NCBI GenBank assembly: GCA_029948255.1
Contig: JALIZF010001775.1
Coordinates: 248,001 to 312,000, forward strand
Direction: 5' to 3'
DNA from: Telmatactis stephensoni
Taxonomy: Eukaryota; Cnidaria; Anthozoa; Actiniaria; Isophelliidae
DNA: 64,000 nucleotides
Below are positions 24,005-36,486 of the stretch, piece after piece. The position numbers and the translations under genes were made by a program. The notes under the pieces were generated by a model, which was not told the origin of the DNA, did no database searches, and saw only the letters and a program-made list of their open reading frames with translations. Within the stretch, counting starts at the first letter, position 1, and the number at the start of each line of letters is the position of its first letter.

Positions 24005-27000
24005 CTAGAGTGTGTCGATATCGAGAAGCATGTTCAGCACGCCACCGATGTTTAAATCTTCATCTGACCAACAGCGAGTCATCAAATTCCACCACGCATC
24101 GGGGGTTTCGGGAGGTCGCTCAGGTTTGATTCCTTGATTACATACAGCAAACTTCACGGCTTCGATATCTTGGCATTGAGAGTAAGCTTCAGGTCGCGAG
24201 TTACCGGACCCCTCACATAGCACCCACAACAACGAACCAAAGGCGTAGATGTCAGAAGCTGTAGATGCAGCATCTTTGCCGTAGTTTTCAAACATATCTG
24301 GAGATATGTGGAAAGGGAGTCCAAGCTTGGTGTCCTCTAAGGGCTTTTCAGGTTTGGCAAGGTGGAGCTTCGCTGTTCCATCAGAGCTTAGCTGGTGAAA
24401 TAGAGAATAAAAACGAATTGTGAGTGGACTACGTCCTGGTACTTATTTAGAGTTTCTGAAATATCAACAAGAAGCGGAAGAAAACACTTGCAAAGGCCGA
24501 AGGGCATTAACCTGCATTCCCGTTTGGACAAGCCTACATTGCATTCAATATTCCGGGAAGTATCACAGTGAAGACAGGTGGGACCCCCTTATAATTCATT
24601 TCCTGTGTATGTACTTTGTGTTGAGGTGCCAACAATATCTTTTTAAGGCTTTCACACGCACTTAAGCCGGAACACATACCATAACATTTTCCCCTTTAAC
24701 ATCGTGATAAACATGTTCCACACCATGGAGTGCGTGCAGCCCCTTGGCCACATCCACAGCTACCTCCTTTCTCCTCTTCCAAGACATCCCACGTTTTAAT
24801 GCTGTCAGTAAGTCACATTCTGCTTTTTCCATCACGAGGTACAGTTGGTCCGGTTCAGGGAAATACCACCCATAAAGCTGTAGGTGGTATCCGCAGCACC
24901 AACCGAGCTTCTCGTTGATATCCCTTGAAAGTAAGAGTCACAAAAACAAGTTAGTCCACGACCTAAACAACAAGTTTACGGATCGACTTCCGTCTGTGCA
25001 ATTTTCACATCTTCTTTATTTCAATATCAATCTAATATAGTACTGATGGAGGGAGGGGTCGCACCGTCCGTCCACTGGAAAATCACTTTTGGGTGAGGGG
25101 GTGTTAAATTCCATCCATTATCTCTACCTTGCAGCCCCTCTTCCACCGGATAGGTCCCCCTGCCGCCGCTTATTAAGTCATTTACAAATATAATTCGTAA
25201 AGTGTATACTTACAACGAATGCATGCACTTTAACATGGTTTGGTTCCACATTTGGACGTCAACGTCAGCTTTTTTGACCACTTTAACCACGGATTCTTGC
25301 TGCTTGCCACACCAATGACGACTGGAACACAAGTAGATCTCACTGTCTGCAGTGGATTTGAATTTCTGTTCCAATTGTGGTGGACCTCGTTCAATGACAT
25401 AACGAAGGGAGTGGCCTCTAACAGCTAATTCAGCTACACGAGGAACATGCTCTGATCTTAGATGCTCAAGGGCAGACGTCAGATGCTGGCCTTCAAGAAT
25501 GGTGTTAATAGCGCGATAATTTGCAATGGCATCTCTAAAGCGTTGGTGAAGGGAAAGTAAAGACTCTTCACAGGTTTCAATCACAGATGATGCCACACGC
25601 TCATATTGTAGTTTGGACAACAACGACTGTACGACTTTGCGTCTCCAAAGAGGATCTCTCGGCCTCGGATTTCTTCCAACTTCGTTCACATCGAACTCAC
25701 TCAGAGGAATTGAAATTTCTTTTCGGAGTGTTGAGCTAACAGCAAAATCAACAGACTCGAGAAGTCCGTCTAGAATCATGTGAAGTTTTAGAAAGTTGGT
25801 GACGTCCTCTTCGCTTTCTGCAGCAGATCCAAAAATTCTCTTCACTAGTCGACCAATGAGGGGGTTTCTCAGCGTTTGCGTCAATTTAATCATCTCTCGA
25901 ACAGCTTGTGAAAGTACCTCTCTCAATACTGAGTGGATAGAAAGTTTTAACACATTGAAAGTTCTATCTATGATGGAACCTTTGATGGCACGAGTGAACT
26001 CCGTTACTAACAATTCTTCAAATCGGACCTGTTTCAGGACTGCTGGGTCAATTCCTGCTGTTTTCTGAATAGTTTCAAATTCTTTTTTCATGGTTCCGCT
26101 ATCCAGGGGAATGTAGTTCTCTCCGTCGTCCAAGAATCCGGCTGATAGCTGTTCCAAGTCATGACGAATAGTATCTTTTATTGCATCACTTCTAACATTC
26201 AATTTCAAGGTTGTTGTAAAAATGTGCAATTCGGTCTTGAGAGCTTGGTCGCACACAGCTGGTATCACGTTTGTTGTTATTGAAAGGGAATTTTTTGCAT
26301 TTACGACGGTGCACAAAATCATTTCCTGAGCTGATAATAGAATTCCTAATGCCTTTTTGCTGTCTCTCTTTAAAGAACTTTCTAATTTCTCGAGAATACA
26401 GCAGTGAAATCGATCAAAATTTTGTGTGTCGTAAGTTTGCTCATTTGTTTTGCGCGCACTCTGGACATTTCTTGCAGAAACTCCGTGAAAATTCCTGGAC
26501 GTTTCCATGTTTTCTTCAAGGGATAGAAAACAGCTATCCTTTAATTGACGAAATACTTCTTTCTTCTTCTCTGAGGCAAGTTGAAACAACTCTGCAGTAG
26601 GATTGCTGAAGTCTGTCAAGTCTTCGTCTTCGTCGTCGTCGTCGTCTTCATCTTTGTCATAGCGTTGAGCGCGTTTGTCAATATCGACCTTACTACAAAC
26701 GAACATTAATGATACGTTAGGAAACTTGTCTTGTAATTCACGTATGGTGGTCCGGTCCTGAAATAAAAATTCAAAAGGATAGAAATTACCGGTAATGGCA
26801 AGCTTCAGAGTTCAGTAACTGTTTTAACCTCGTCCAACTTTCTACATGTTCTAGTCTCATTTATGGTTCGGAATAGAGAGCTAGAGCCCGTACCCCAGTC
26901 TACTTTAGTCTACTCAGCGATGACCACGAGGACGCGCGAGCGCAATTTCCCGCCAAAAGTTATGACATGCACCACGCATGCGTCCACTCATTACTGAATA

Positions 27001-28727
27001 TTGGGTCGCTCGAAGTTTCAGCATTTAATTTGCAGTTTCCCAAATAACTTTAGCTCGACAGGTTTTTCCTTTTTATTCAACATAAGGTAAGTGGAACGTC
27101 CTTTATGCAAATGTTATTTTTAACTGAACGAAAGGAAAGTAACGGCAACTATAGCAGCCGGAAACCCAAAACATACTTCAGCTCGGTATCAGTTTTCGAT
27201 GTGTTGAGTACAGCAGTTCTTGAATTCCTGGACATATCCAATGTTAGTGATGCAGTTTTGCAGATTTTATGCCAGCTTTATTAGCTTCTAATTACGAAGT
27301 TACAATGATCGAGAAGTCAAGCTCCGTCCCTAACTAATATTACTCTCAAAACTACTTTGCAGTAATGAGCAGCAGGCCCGGCAATGTCTTAAAAAGCTTT
27401 AAAAAATATCGAGCTGGCATTGCCATGCTTTACAAAACCTTTGTTTTGAACTGGAGCCTAAATAAAACCTTGCAGTGCATGCTGACAAAAGCAAGCTGAC
27501 AAAATAAATGATTTGCATTTCCTCCTTTTGTTCTCATGAGAAAATATAAAGGTAAACAATCGAGAACAGCATAAAAGGTGCTGTAGCTACAATTGTAGCT
27601 TCCTTAAAAACCCGACTTATTGGCAAAAAATGTGTGAAAACGAATGGATGAACTTGAAAACCGGAATTGATAAATGAATGAGGACATTCTGATGATGTAT
27701 AAAAATTAAACTAAGATTGTTGTGCGTTACTGATCTAAAAATACGCTGCGTGACATGATATGCAAACTGTATGCAAATGATCAACCATCCATACATCACA
27801 TTGAATTCATCGATTTGAACTATAAAGGCCAAGTTCAGACGTCGAACTTTTGCCGTGTGGAATCTCTAATAGTTGCATTTTGTAAATGAGAAGGGCGGCG
27901 TCTGAACCTCTTGTATTTGACAGATTTGATTAAGTATTAAATTGAAAAATTCAGTTTAAATCAAATTTGTCAAATTCATTTGGTTCAGAAGCCGCACTTC
28001 TCATCTACGAAGTCTACGAAATGCAACTATTAGATTCGACGCGGCAAAAGTTCGACGTCTGAACTGGGTTTAAATCGCATGATATATTAATTACCTTTTC
28101 ACGAACATGCAGATCCCCATTCACAACATACACGATGAGAGGTACAATACCCTTCCGTATGAATTTATCCACTACACTATCCAAAGCCTCGTTCTCGTTA
28201 CGACCTGGGGAATCAAGCACTTCTATTCCACATTCCAGAAGCTCATGTTTAAGTCCAACTTCTACTATCTTATTCAGTTGCAATCTATCTTGACGATCAT
28301 TGTCTCCCAGAACAATCAACGTTCTAGGAACTTTTTCCTTGAAACTCTTTCTCCTCAATTCGTTCATATCCGTATCCAAAAGCTTTGCATAGTTGGTATC
28401 ACTGTATACGACGCGTACAATTCGAGAGGTACACGGATTCTCATGAAATGGTAGTAGCTTTGGCTTATTAAGGAACGTATTCAGTAGTGTACTCTTACCA
28501 CAGTTCTGGCTACCGATGAATAGTACACAAGGCAAGCGGTCTGCAAAGTCGAACTTTGGAAGCTGTAAAGCGGGCAGCAATAATTCGCTTTCTTCTTGTC
28601 CAACATTTATGATATCTTGGATTTCTTTGAAACAATCTAAGGTTTCTTGATGAAGGGTGGAGATCTGTGCTATATGTTCCTTGTAGTCGCTCACAGTCCT
28701 TTGAAGCGTTTGAACAGACGATGCCAT
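24005..28727 (-). CDS. GTPase-pseudokinase gene A (DSTYK-like, dynamin-like G domain)
   Basis: Four exons on the minus strand, 28727-28095, 26757-25214, 24923-24680 and 24391-24005, stay in phase and give 935 residues. The start is the MASSVQTLQ methionine; an open frame continues upstream to a possible acceptor. The G domain has G1 GSQNCGKST (about 72-80), G2 threonine in PCTSR (100), G3 DSPG (172-175), G4 CSKVD (about 232-236), an acidic stretch, and a G5-like FHGVSARN. A helical middle follows. The kinase domain begins after HSLRYVIERGPPQL. It keeps a VVKVV lysine and a VYHDVKGEN catalytic loop, but has no glycine loop, and DFG is replaced by LHL in AKLHLAKPE. This predicts a pseudokinase. 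The order of domains resembles dual Ser/Thr-Tyr kinase DSTYK; a link to that family is from memory. A MITE sits in intron 1. Confidence 0.82.
27829..28070. repeat. MITE-like inverted repeat in intron 1 of gene A
   Basis: AAGTTCAGACGTCGAACTTTT near 27831 is inverted near 28045-28067. The inner arms also match (AAATGAGAAG..GGCG and the complement). It ends only about 25 bases from the 5' splice site of exon 1. Confidence 0.8.
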
Positions 28728-28905
28728 GTTGATAACTTCCGTCTTTACAGACTCTCGATCGATGTCAACTCGGTAATTATTAGCTAAAACCGGGCAGCTA
28801 AAACATTCAATTTTCAGTTTTAGCAATTTCGAAGTTTCATAACCCTGTACTCAAGATGAATTAAATAAATTAATTTGTATTCAGACAAATAAAGCAGTCG
28901 TGTAA

Positions 28906-28915
28906 GGGGCTTTCC
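28906..28915. promoter_or_regulatory. NF-kB-type site upstream of gene A
   Basis: GGGGCTTTCC fits the kB consensus GGGRNNYYCC and lies about 180 bases upstream of the gene A start. The surrounding 130 bases are also conserved upstream of gene B, where the aligned site is the classical GGGACTTTCC. Confidence 0.5.
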
Positions 28916-30921
28916 CTTCAACATCACGAGATGGACGCTTCACTTCCAAGAAGCCTGTGAAGGAAATTTGGGAATAGTGACAAAGGATTCCGGAACTGGT
29001 AATTCTGAATCAACCCAGATCTCAGTCATTGGGCTCTTGATGTCTGTTAACTATATACTGATACAAAGCGTTCTTTCTTCGAAAATATATTAATCTTTTT
29101 GTCGATGGACAAAAATTCATGTCCCGTTCGCCTTTGAATCGGCCGCAAAATGCTGTCAGTTGGATTTCTCTCTTTAATCCCTTCTGTTCAGTTTTTACAA
29201 ATACTACTACTTTCCATCCTCCCTCTCATTCCTTTTGTTTTTCTGCTGCTGTTGTTTTTGTTTTGTTTTGTTTTGTTTGTTGGTTTTTACTTTTCCGTTC
29301 TTAATTTTTATCAACAGTTTTTATTTTACCCTTTCATGGCTTCTGTTTGTTTTTGATTCTTCCTTTTTTGATTCTATTATTTTGGTTATTTGAGTGTTTT
29401 AGAAATAAGCAAAATGAACAGCGGCGGATAATGATGAGAACAACTGGTAAATTATAAAATTTTGTCTCAATTTATTGCCCTTGGTTTAGATTTACTTAAT
29501 AGATAGAGTGATTGGACGACTTAATCCGTAAAAACGCACTAGCTAAATAATGCGAGACAGCACTATTAAACAATGGAAAACAAAGGAAATTGTACTTACC
29601 ACTTATTAGATATTTTCTTGTGTATTACGGGCTGATATTTTACGAGTCGCGTACGTATTTTGCCGAGCCTTTAGGCGGGGCAAAATACGAGCGATGAGTA
29701 AAATGACATCCCGTAATACACAAGAAAATATCTAATTAGGGATTTATTATATAACTGCTTCTTAGTTTCCTATTTTCCGATTGTTCATGTAAAATATGGC
29801 GAACCAGTTTTCAACTATATAATACGGTATATAATACGGCCTCATATTTGCTTAGTTCTCTCATCCTTATATGGTAAAATTACGTCATAGTTATATAATA
29901 ATATTTAGTACTCTTTGGTCTTTGTACTTTTTCACGGGTTAAGTGCGGTTACTTTAGTATTAAAGTTGCTAATTTCATTACATTTTTCTAATTAGTACAA
30001 TTTAATGCTAAATAGTGCAAAGTATTGCACGTTCTTAGATTGCAGTTTGTTCTTTAGTCCTTGACGTACACAACATAGTAGTGCCAGATGGAAACTGAAT
30101 AATACAATGGGCATCACAATGGGCATCACAGTGCTAGTGCCAGTTTTCCCAAATGTTTCAGCTCGAGCAGCGGGAATAGCCACACCCGACTTGTGCATGG
30201 ATAGGAGGCGTGGAGCGTATAGTGGAACCGGCTAATTCATTTGGATTGGTTGGTCACCAATCCTCAAACTTGATATGGCACATTGTCTAGCTACAATTGC
30301 AATTCGACAGAAACACAATCTTTTATACTGACTGTTCTTTTGCGATACCCTATCATGACGATAAGATTCTGAACAGAACTGAATTGTTTTATCGCTCAAT
30401 TATTTTTGTTTATAATAGAAATAATATGTAATATATGTACAATAGGAAGGAGAATATATATACAAATAGGTACAATAATACTGAGTTTAATCGGATATGA
30501 TATTGGAGCCTGGGGGCTAAAGTTCATAAAGCCCATTTCAGTGTAGTGGATAATTTATTGGTTCTTTTCATTTGTTTAACACCAGCATATTGTTACTTGT
30601 CTAGTTACTCTATGGGCAGCGTGTAATCGTTTACTTGTACTATCTGAGGAGATCACTGTCATAGTCCACTTATAACAAGGTCTTCTTCGTCGAGCCTAAA
30701 TAAAAATAATAATATGTGATCATTTCTTTAAAGGTCGTATATGACATGTATGAGTACATTTTGAAACATTACACAAACATGACAAACTAGTAAGGATATG
30801 CAGATGCTTGCTAGTCTTTCTTAGTGAATGCACAACTATCCTGTAAAAAAGTGTTACTTTATAAACGAATGCATTTTAAAATAGAAGCTCCAGTGGATCT
30901 TCAACAGGTTCGATACTTGCA
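28916..30921. other. Spacer between gene A and gene B
   Basis: About 28890-29175 is homologous to sequence upstream of gene B (about 35165-35490), marking the segmental duplication that made the pair. A palindromic element lies at 29606-29735. The rest is AT-rich with no supported gene. Confidence 0.6.
29606..29735. repeat. 130-bp palindromic MITE
   Basis: TTAGATATTTTCTTGTGTAT at the left end is inverted at the right end. The inner part, around the GCAAAATACGAGC stretch, is also partly inverted. Confidence 0.8.
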
Positions 30922-33900
30922 TTAGGGCGTGTCGATGCTACGCAACATCGTCAACACACCAGTCTTAAAAGTAACATCGCAGGACCAACACTTTGTCATT
31001 AAATTCCACCATGCATCAGGGGTTTCTTGGGGTCGCTCTGGTTTGATTTTTTGGTCACATACAGCAAACTTCATGGCTTCAATATCTTGACAATGAGAGT
31101 ACGCCTGAGGTCGAGCGTTACCAGACCCCTCACATAGCACCCACAATAACGAACCAAACGCGTAGATATCAAAAGTGACCAACGAAGCGTCTTTGCCGTA
31201 GTTTTCAAACATATCTGGGCATATGTGGAAAGGGAGTCCAAGTTTGGTGTCTTCGAAGGGAGTTTCGGGTTTGGCAAGGTGGAGCTTGGCTGTCCCGTCG
31301 GAGGTTAGCTAGAAAAGTAAAGATATGACATGGTGATTATATTGCGTAACGATTCTTATGTCAAATCTACAATTCTACCTTTCAAAAATAAAAGACTGAC
31401 TAACAGTAAGACTGTTTCTAATCTTGGCTTTTTATCGTCTTGTAGGCAAACAAGGGAATATGAGGTAAATCATTTACTAATTAATGTCCAATAAACGGTC
31501 AAGCAATACGAGCAATAACAATTCATGTAGACAAAAATAATTTCAGTTGCACTTTCACGACGAGTCAGAGAGCGAGATTCGGAATTGATGTCTGTGCGAG
31601 GTTCGTAGCGACTTGGGTAATTTTTGTTAACAACGCCATTGCGCGCGCAAGGCTCTCAAAAATGAATTATGATTGCCAAAGGGTCCCGTCCGCGCGCGCG
31701 TCAAAAATCAAATTCTGTTGGTTGAGAGCCTTGCGCGCGCGATGGCGAAGTTACTTAAAATAACCTTAGTCGCCGCGAACATCGCACAAACATCAATACC
31801 GAGTTTCGCTCCCTTATTTTTATGGTCTCTTGATGTCGCGCGGTGTCAGTGTAAATATTTTATGGCTAGAAAGTTTTAACATACCATGACATTTTGCGCT
31901 TTAACATCCTGATAAACATATTCCACACCATGGAGTGCGTGCAGACCCTTGGCCACATCCACAGCTACCTCCTTTCTCCTCTTCCAAGACATCCCACGTA
32001 ATGCTGTCAGTAAGTCACATTCTGCTTTTTCCATCACGAGGTACAGTTGGTCCGGTTCAGGGAAATACCACCCATAAAGCTGTAGGTGGTGTCGGCAGTC
32101 CTCATCGAGCTTCTCGTTGATATCCCTACAATTGCACAAAGGAATAATCAAACTCGTCGCGCAGGTAAAGCACCGTAATTAATATTATTTATATATAGCT
32201 TGTCATTCTTAACTATGACCATATCTCATTGCAATCCCACGTTAGGCTTTATAAGTCCATTGACTGATCAACACTAGTAAGGAACTGTAGTTATGATTAT
32301 GGATGGGTGATTCACTCGATCTATTAAATTTGACTTACAATACGTGCATGCAGTGTATCATGGATTGGTTCCACACTTGAACGTATACTTCAGCTTTTTT
32401 GACCACTTTAACCACGGATTCTTGCTGCATGCCACACCAATGACGACTGGAACACGAGTAGATCTCACTGTGTGCAGTGGATTTGATTTTCTGTCCCAAT
32501 TGTGGTGGACCTCGTTCAATGACATAACGAAGGGAGTGGCCCCTAACAGCTAATTCAGCTACACGAGGAACATGCTCTGATCGTAGATGCTCAAGGGCAG
32601 ACGTCAGATGCTGGCCTTCAAGAATGGTGCTAAGAGTACGATAGTTTCCAACTGTATCTTTAAAGCGTTGGTGAAGCATAAGTAGTGACTCTTCGCAGGC
32701 TTCAATCACAGAGGATGCTATTTGATCGTATTTCAGTTTGGACAAAAACAGCTGGATGATTTTTTGTCTCCATTCAACATTTCCTGGTCTCGGAATCATA
32801 CCAACTGCGTTTACATCAAATTCATTCATTTGGAGCAATATTTCTCTTCTGAGAGCTGCGCTAACGCCAAAATCTACGGATTCGAAAATATCATCCAGAA
32901 GCGTGTCAAGTTTTAAATAGTCGTTGTTTTCCTCTTGGCTTTCAGCAGGAGATCCAAACATTCTTTTCGCTAGTCGACCGATGAGAGGGTTTCTCAGTTT
33001 ATTGATAAAGTTAATGATCTCTCTAAAGTCTTTTGAAAGTTCTCTCAATACCTTACGAATAGAAGATCTTAAAGCATTGAAAGCTCTATCTATAATAAGA
33101 CCTTTCATGGCGCGAGTGAATTCTATTGCTAGCATTTCGTCGTAACGCACTCGCTTGAGGTATTCAGGAAGATCACTTTTCTGGATGGTTTCAAACTTCT
33201 CCTTCAGAGCTGTCTTATCAACGTGTATGCAGTTCTCTGCCTCCTCCAAGAATCCATCCTCTGACAGGTGTTCTAAATCATGGCGAATTGTTCCCTTTAT
33301 TGCTTCACTTTTAACACCCAATTTGAATGTGGTTTGAAAAATGTGCTGTTCTGTAGTCAAGACTTTGTCACAAACAGCAGGTATCAAGTTCTCTGCGAAA
33401 GAAAGAGATTTTCTTGCCCTAAGGACGGTGCACAAAATCATTTCTTGAGCTGATAACAAATTTCCTAGTGCTTTGCTGCAATCTTTCTGTAAATGATGCT
33501 TTATATTTTCGAGAATGCAGCACTGAAATCGATCAAAATTTTGTGTATCGTGATTTTGCTTATCATGCCTTCGTGCTTTCTGGACATTTCTTGCAGAAAC
33601 TCCGTGAAAATGAATGGAGGTTTCCATATTTTCTTCGTGGGATAGAAAACTGCTGGCTTTCAATTGACGAAATACTTCTTTCTTCTTCTCTGAGGCAAGT
33701 TGAAGCAACTCTTCAGTAGGATTACTGTAGTCTGTCAAGTCTTCGTCGTCTTCATCGTTGTCGTAATGTTTAGCGCCTTTGTCAATATCGACCTTACTAC
33801 AAACGAACATTAATGATACGTTAGGAAACTTGTCTTGTAATTCACGTATGGTGGTCCGGTCCTGAAAAGAAGAAACGTAATAAATTAAAGTAAAGTGGCC

Positions 33901-35021
33901 GGTGTTTGGATACGTAATTTTTCTTTTTAATATACATGTCTTTATATATTTAAAATTGGATAAAAATGTCCCTCAAATAATATTACCACTTAACATTTTT
34001 GAACGAATCCAGCACCCAGTGACCAGACGCAAAGTCAGTTTCCCGCCAAAACTACTTAGCACATCATGCAAGCCCACAGAAATTCTTTAACGCGAGTAGA
34101 TAACCGATAACACTTTCCATGAATACTATTTTTGAAAAAGTAGAAGAAAACGCAAAAGACAACCTTAGAAGTAGTATAAAGCCTTCTTCTTGTACAGTTG
34201 TATAATGAGGAAAAAAGGGTCTTAAAAATATATCCATCTCTTATACCGCTGGATAGGGTCGGTGGCACACCCCTATCCAAAAGGGAGCCGAGTACCCCGG
34301 CCCGGGCCAAACGGTCACTGTATCAGTCCTATTGGTAGAATATTTTTTATGTTTTTTGTGCGAAGAATTATGTGATTAACTATTGTACCTTTTCACGAAT
34401 ATGTAGATCTCCATCCACAACATACACGATGAGGGGTACAATACCCTTCCGTATGAATTCATCCACTACACTATCCAAAGCCTCGTTCTCGTTACGACCA
34501 GGGGAATCAAGCACTTCTATTCCACATTCCAGAAGCTCATGTTTAAGTCCGACTTCTACTATTTTATGCAGTTGCGATCTATCTTGACGATCTTCATCGT
34601 CCAGGACAATAAATTTTCTAGGGACTTTTTCCTTAAAACGCTTGCTTTCCAACTCGTTCATATCCGTATCCAAAAGCTTTACATAGTTCTCATCGTTGTA
34701 TACGACGCGTACAATTCGAGAGGTACACGGATTCTCATGAACTGGCAGCAGTTTTGGCTTATTAAGGAAAGTATTCAGTAGTGTACTCTTACCACAGTTC
34801 TGGCTACCGATGAATAGTACACAAGGCAAGCGGTCTGCAAAGTCGAACTTTGGAAGCTGCAAAGCGGGCAGCAATAATTCGTTTTCCTCTTGTCCAATGT
34901 TTATGATATCTTGGATTTCTTTGAAACAATCTAAGGTTTCTTGATGAAGGGTCGAGATCTGTGCTATATGTTCTTTGTAGTCGCTCACAGTCTTTTGAAG
35001 CGTTTGAACAGACGATGCCAT
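30922..35021 (-). CDS. GTPase-pseudokinase gene B (paralogue of A)
   Basis: Exons 35021-34389, 33861-32339, 32125-31885 and 31308-30922 stay in phase and give 927 residues. The G domain is nearly identical to gene A: GSQNCGKST, PCTSR, DSPGRNEN, CSKVD and the acidic insert DNDEDDEDL. The C-terminal block from LEGQHLTSALEHL through RYVIERGPPQL is also near-identical, while the middle is clearly more diverged. The kinase region lacks a glycine loop, keeps VVKVV and VYQDVKAQN, and has LHL in place of DFG, so it is a predicted pseudokinase. The head-to-tail arrangement with A, shared introns and shared upstream sequence show a recent segmental duplication. The first ATG is at MASSV. The frame is open upstream, so a longer N-terminus is possible. 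Confidence 0.82.
31565..31825. repeat. Inverted-repeat MITE, family shared with 61365-61600
   Basis: Terminal arms of about 90 bases include AATTGATGTCTGTGCGAGGTTCG and its imperfect complement. The inner GCGCGCAAGG / CCTTGCGCGC motif is also inverted. It lies in an intron of gene B. A second copy lies just downstream of gene F at 61365-61600. Confidence 0.8.
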
Positions 35022-36486
35022 ATCGGTTATCAACTTCTGTACTTGCAGATCCTTGATCGACGCCAACTCGTAATTATCAGCTAAGACATCGATTTTCAAT
35101 TTAGCACAAGTTTCATAACCCTGTATTTACGATGCCGGAATCAAATACGTAATTCGCATTCAAATATAAGCAGTTGTGCAAGGGACTTTCCCTTCCAAGT
35201 CACAAGATTAACGCTTTATAAATTCCGAGAACTGCCTGTTCTTGGAAGAAAATTAAGGAATCATGATGATGGACTCTGGACCGGGGAATTCTGAATCAAC
35301 GCCAAAACTTAATTTGTTACTCAATCTCCTGATGCAAAGCTATCTTTCTTCGACTGCTTTCCCTTTTTACTAGTGCGCGAGTCTGATATGTGTCAGGCAA
35401 TATATTAATCTTTTCGTGGACATGACCCATTTCCCTTTGAAGCGCCCTAACCCATGACAACACGCTGTCAGTTTGAATTGTCTCTTTAGGTTATGCTAAT
35501 ATTTTCCCCTCATCTTTCCCTTTCCTTCCTTATATTTATCTTCTGTTATTTTATACTTTTCCGTTCTTAAATACATTTTTAGGTGCCATGCCATAATTAG
35601 TAGCTATTAACCTTAATTCCTAAGAGAATTTCCCCAGGATCACGAGATGAAATCCTTGGGCGCAAATTACAAGATGAATGCTAATTACTTCCAAGAACTC
35701 TGACGGAAATTCTGGAATCATGATCAACGAATCTGGACCAAGTTAATCATGATTCTTTCTTTTGGTGTTCTAAGGCCCTTAATTTCATGTGAATAGGTTA
35801 TTAGTTGTTGAATTCCTATATCTTTCTGTATTTATGTTTGTGTTTCTTTTGATATCATTCATGTTTTCAGTTCCATTCTTTTTTTCCAATCTTTTATAAC
35901 CTTCCTCATCGTTAGAAAGTCGCTAGGAATTGCGCGGTATTAGAAGATGTGTATTGAAGATTTTCCGGCAACATTTCCCCTTTTTCATTATTGCTAATGT
36001 TTTCCCACTATTCATTCTTCTCTTTTCTCTTTGTTTCGTTTATATCACATGTAAAACTGAGTAAAAGTGCACAGAAATATCAACAACGACAATGTAACAC
36101 GTTCCAGGCCATGCGTTTCTGTTCGTCAATTTACTTTCTTCGGTGCCGTAAATAATTAACAGTACAAATTAATAGTCCATGTACAAATACATGAGTGGGA
36201 TAATATTAAAAAAACTATCACTATTTCTACTATAATTATGATTTGAAAGCTTAGTATCACACTGTACTTTTGTGCATAATTGTAATGTCTGGTTAAACAT
36301 CTAAAGTTTAGCTACCTTCCACGATTCGCGTATCCACGAGTTACCTGAATAGATGGGTCCAATTTTAGAGTATAAGCAATGGTATTTTGTGATCTGAAAA
36401 AATGTGCACTTTCAACTACAAATATGGAACATCTATTTCACCGTTTTACATCATGCTTACATGCCATACTAGTTATAATTACGCAA
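35022..36486. other. Spacer between gene B and gene C
   Basis: Contains the presumed promoter of gene B and, near 35630-35760, a second diverged copy of the same upstream block. The 3' UTR of gene C lies at the far end. No coding sequence is supported. Confidence 0.6.
35182..35191. promoter_or_regulatory. Canonical NF-kB site upstream of gene B
   Basis: GGGACTTTCC, an exact textbook kB decamer, lies about 160 bases upstream of the gene B start at the position homologous to GGGGCTTTCC upstream of gene A. Confidence 0.55.

Noticed and set aside
28728..28826. Extended N-terminus of gene A (and 35022-35099 of gene B)
   Set aside because: The upstream frame is open but has no ATG. It could be coding only if an additional 5' exon splices to the acceptor further upstream, which I cannot show.
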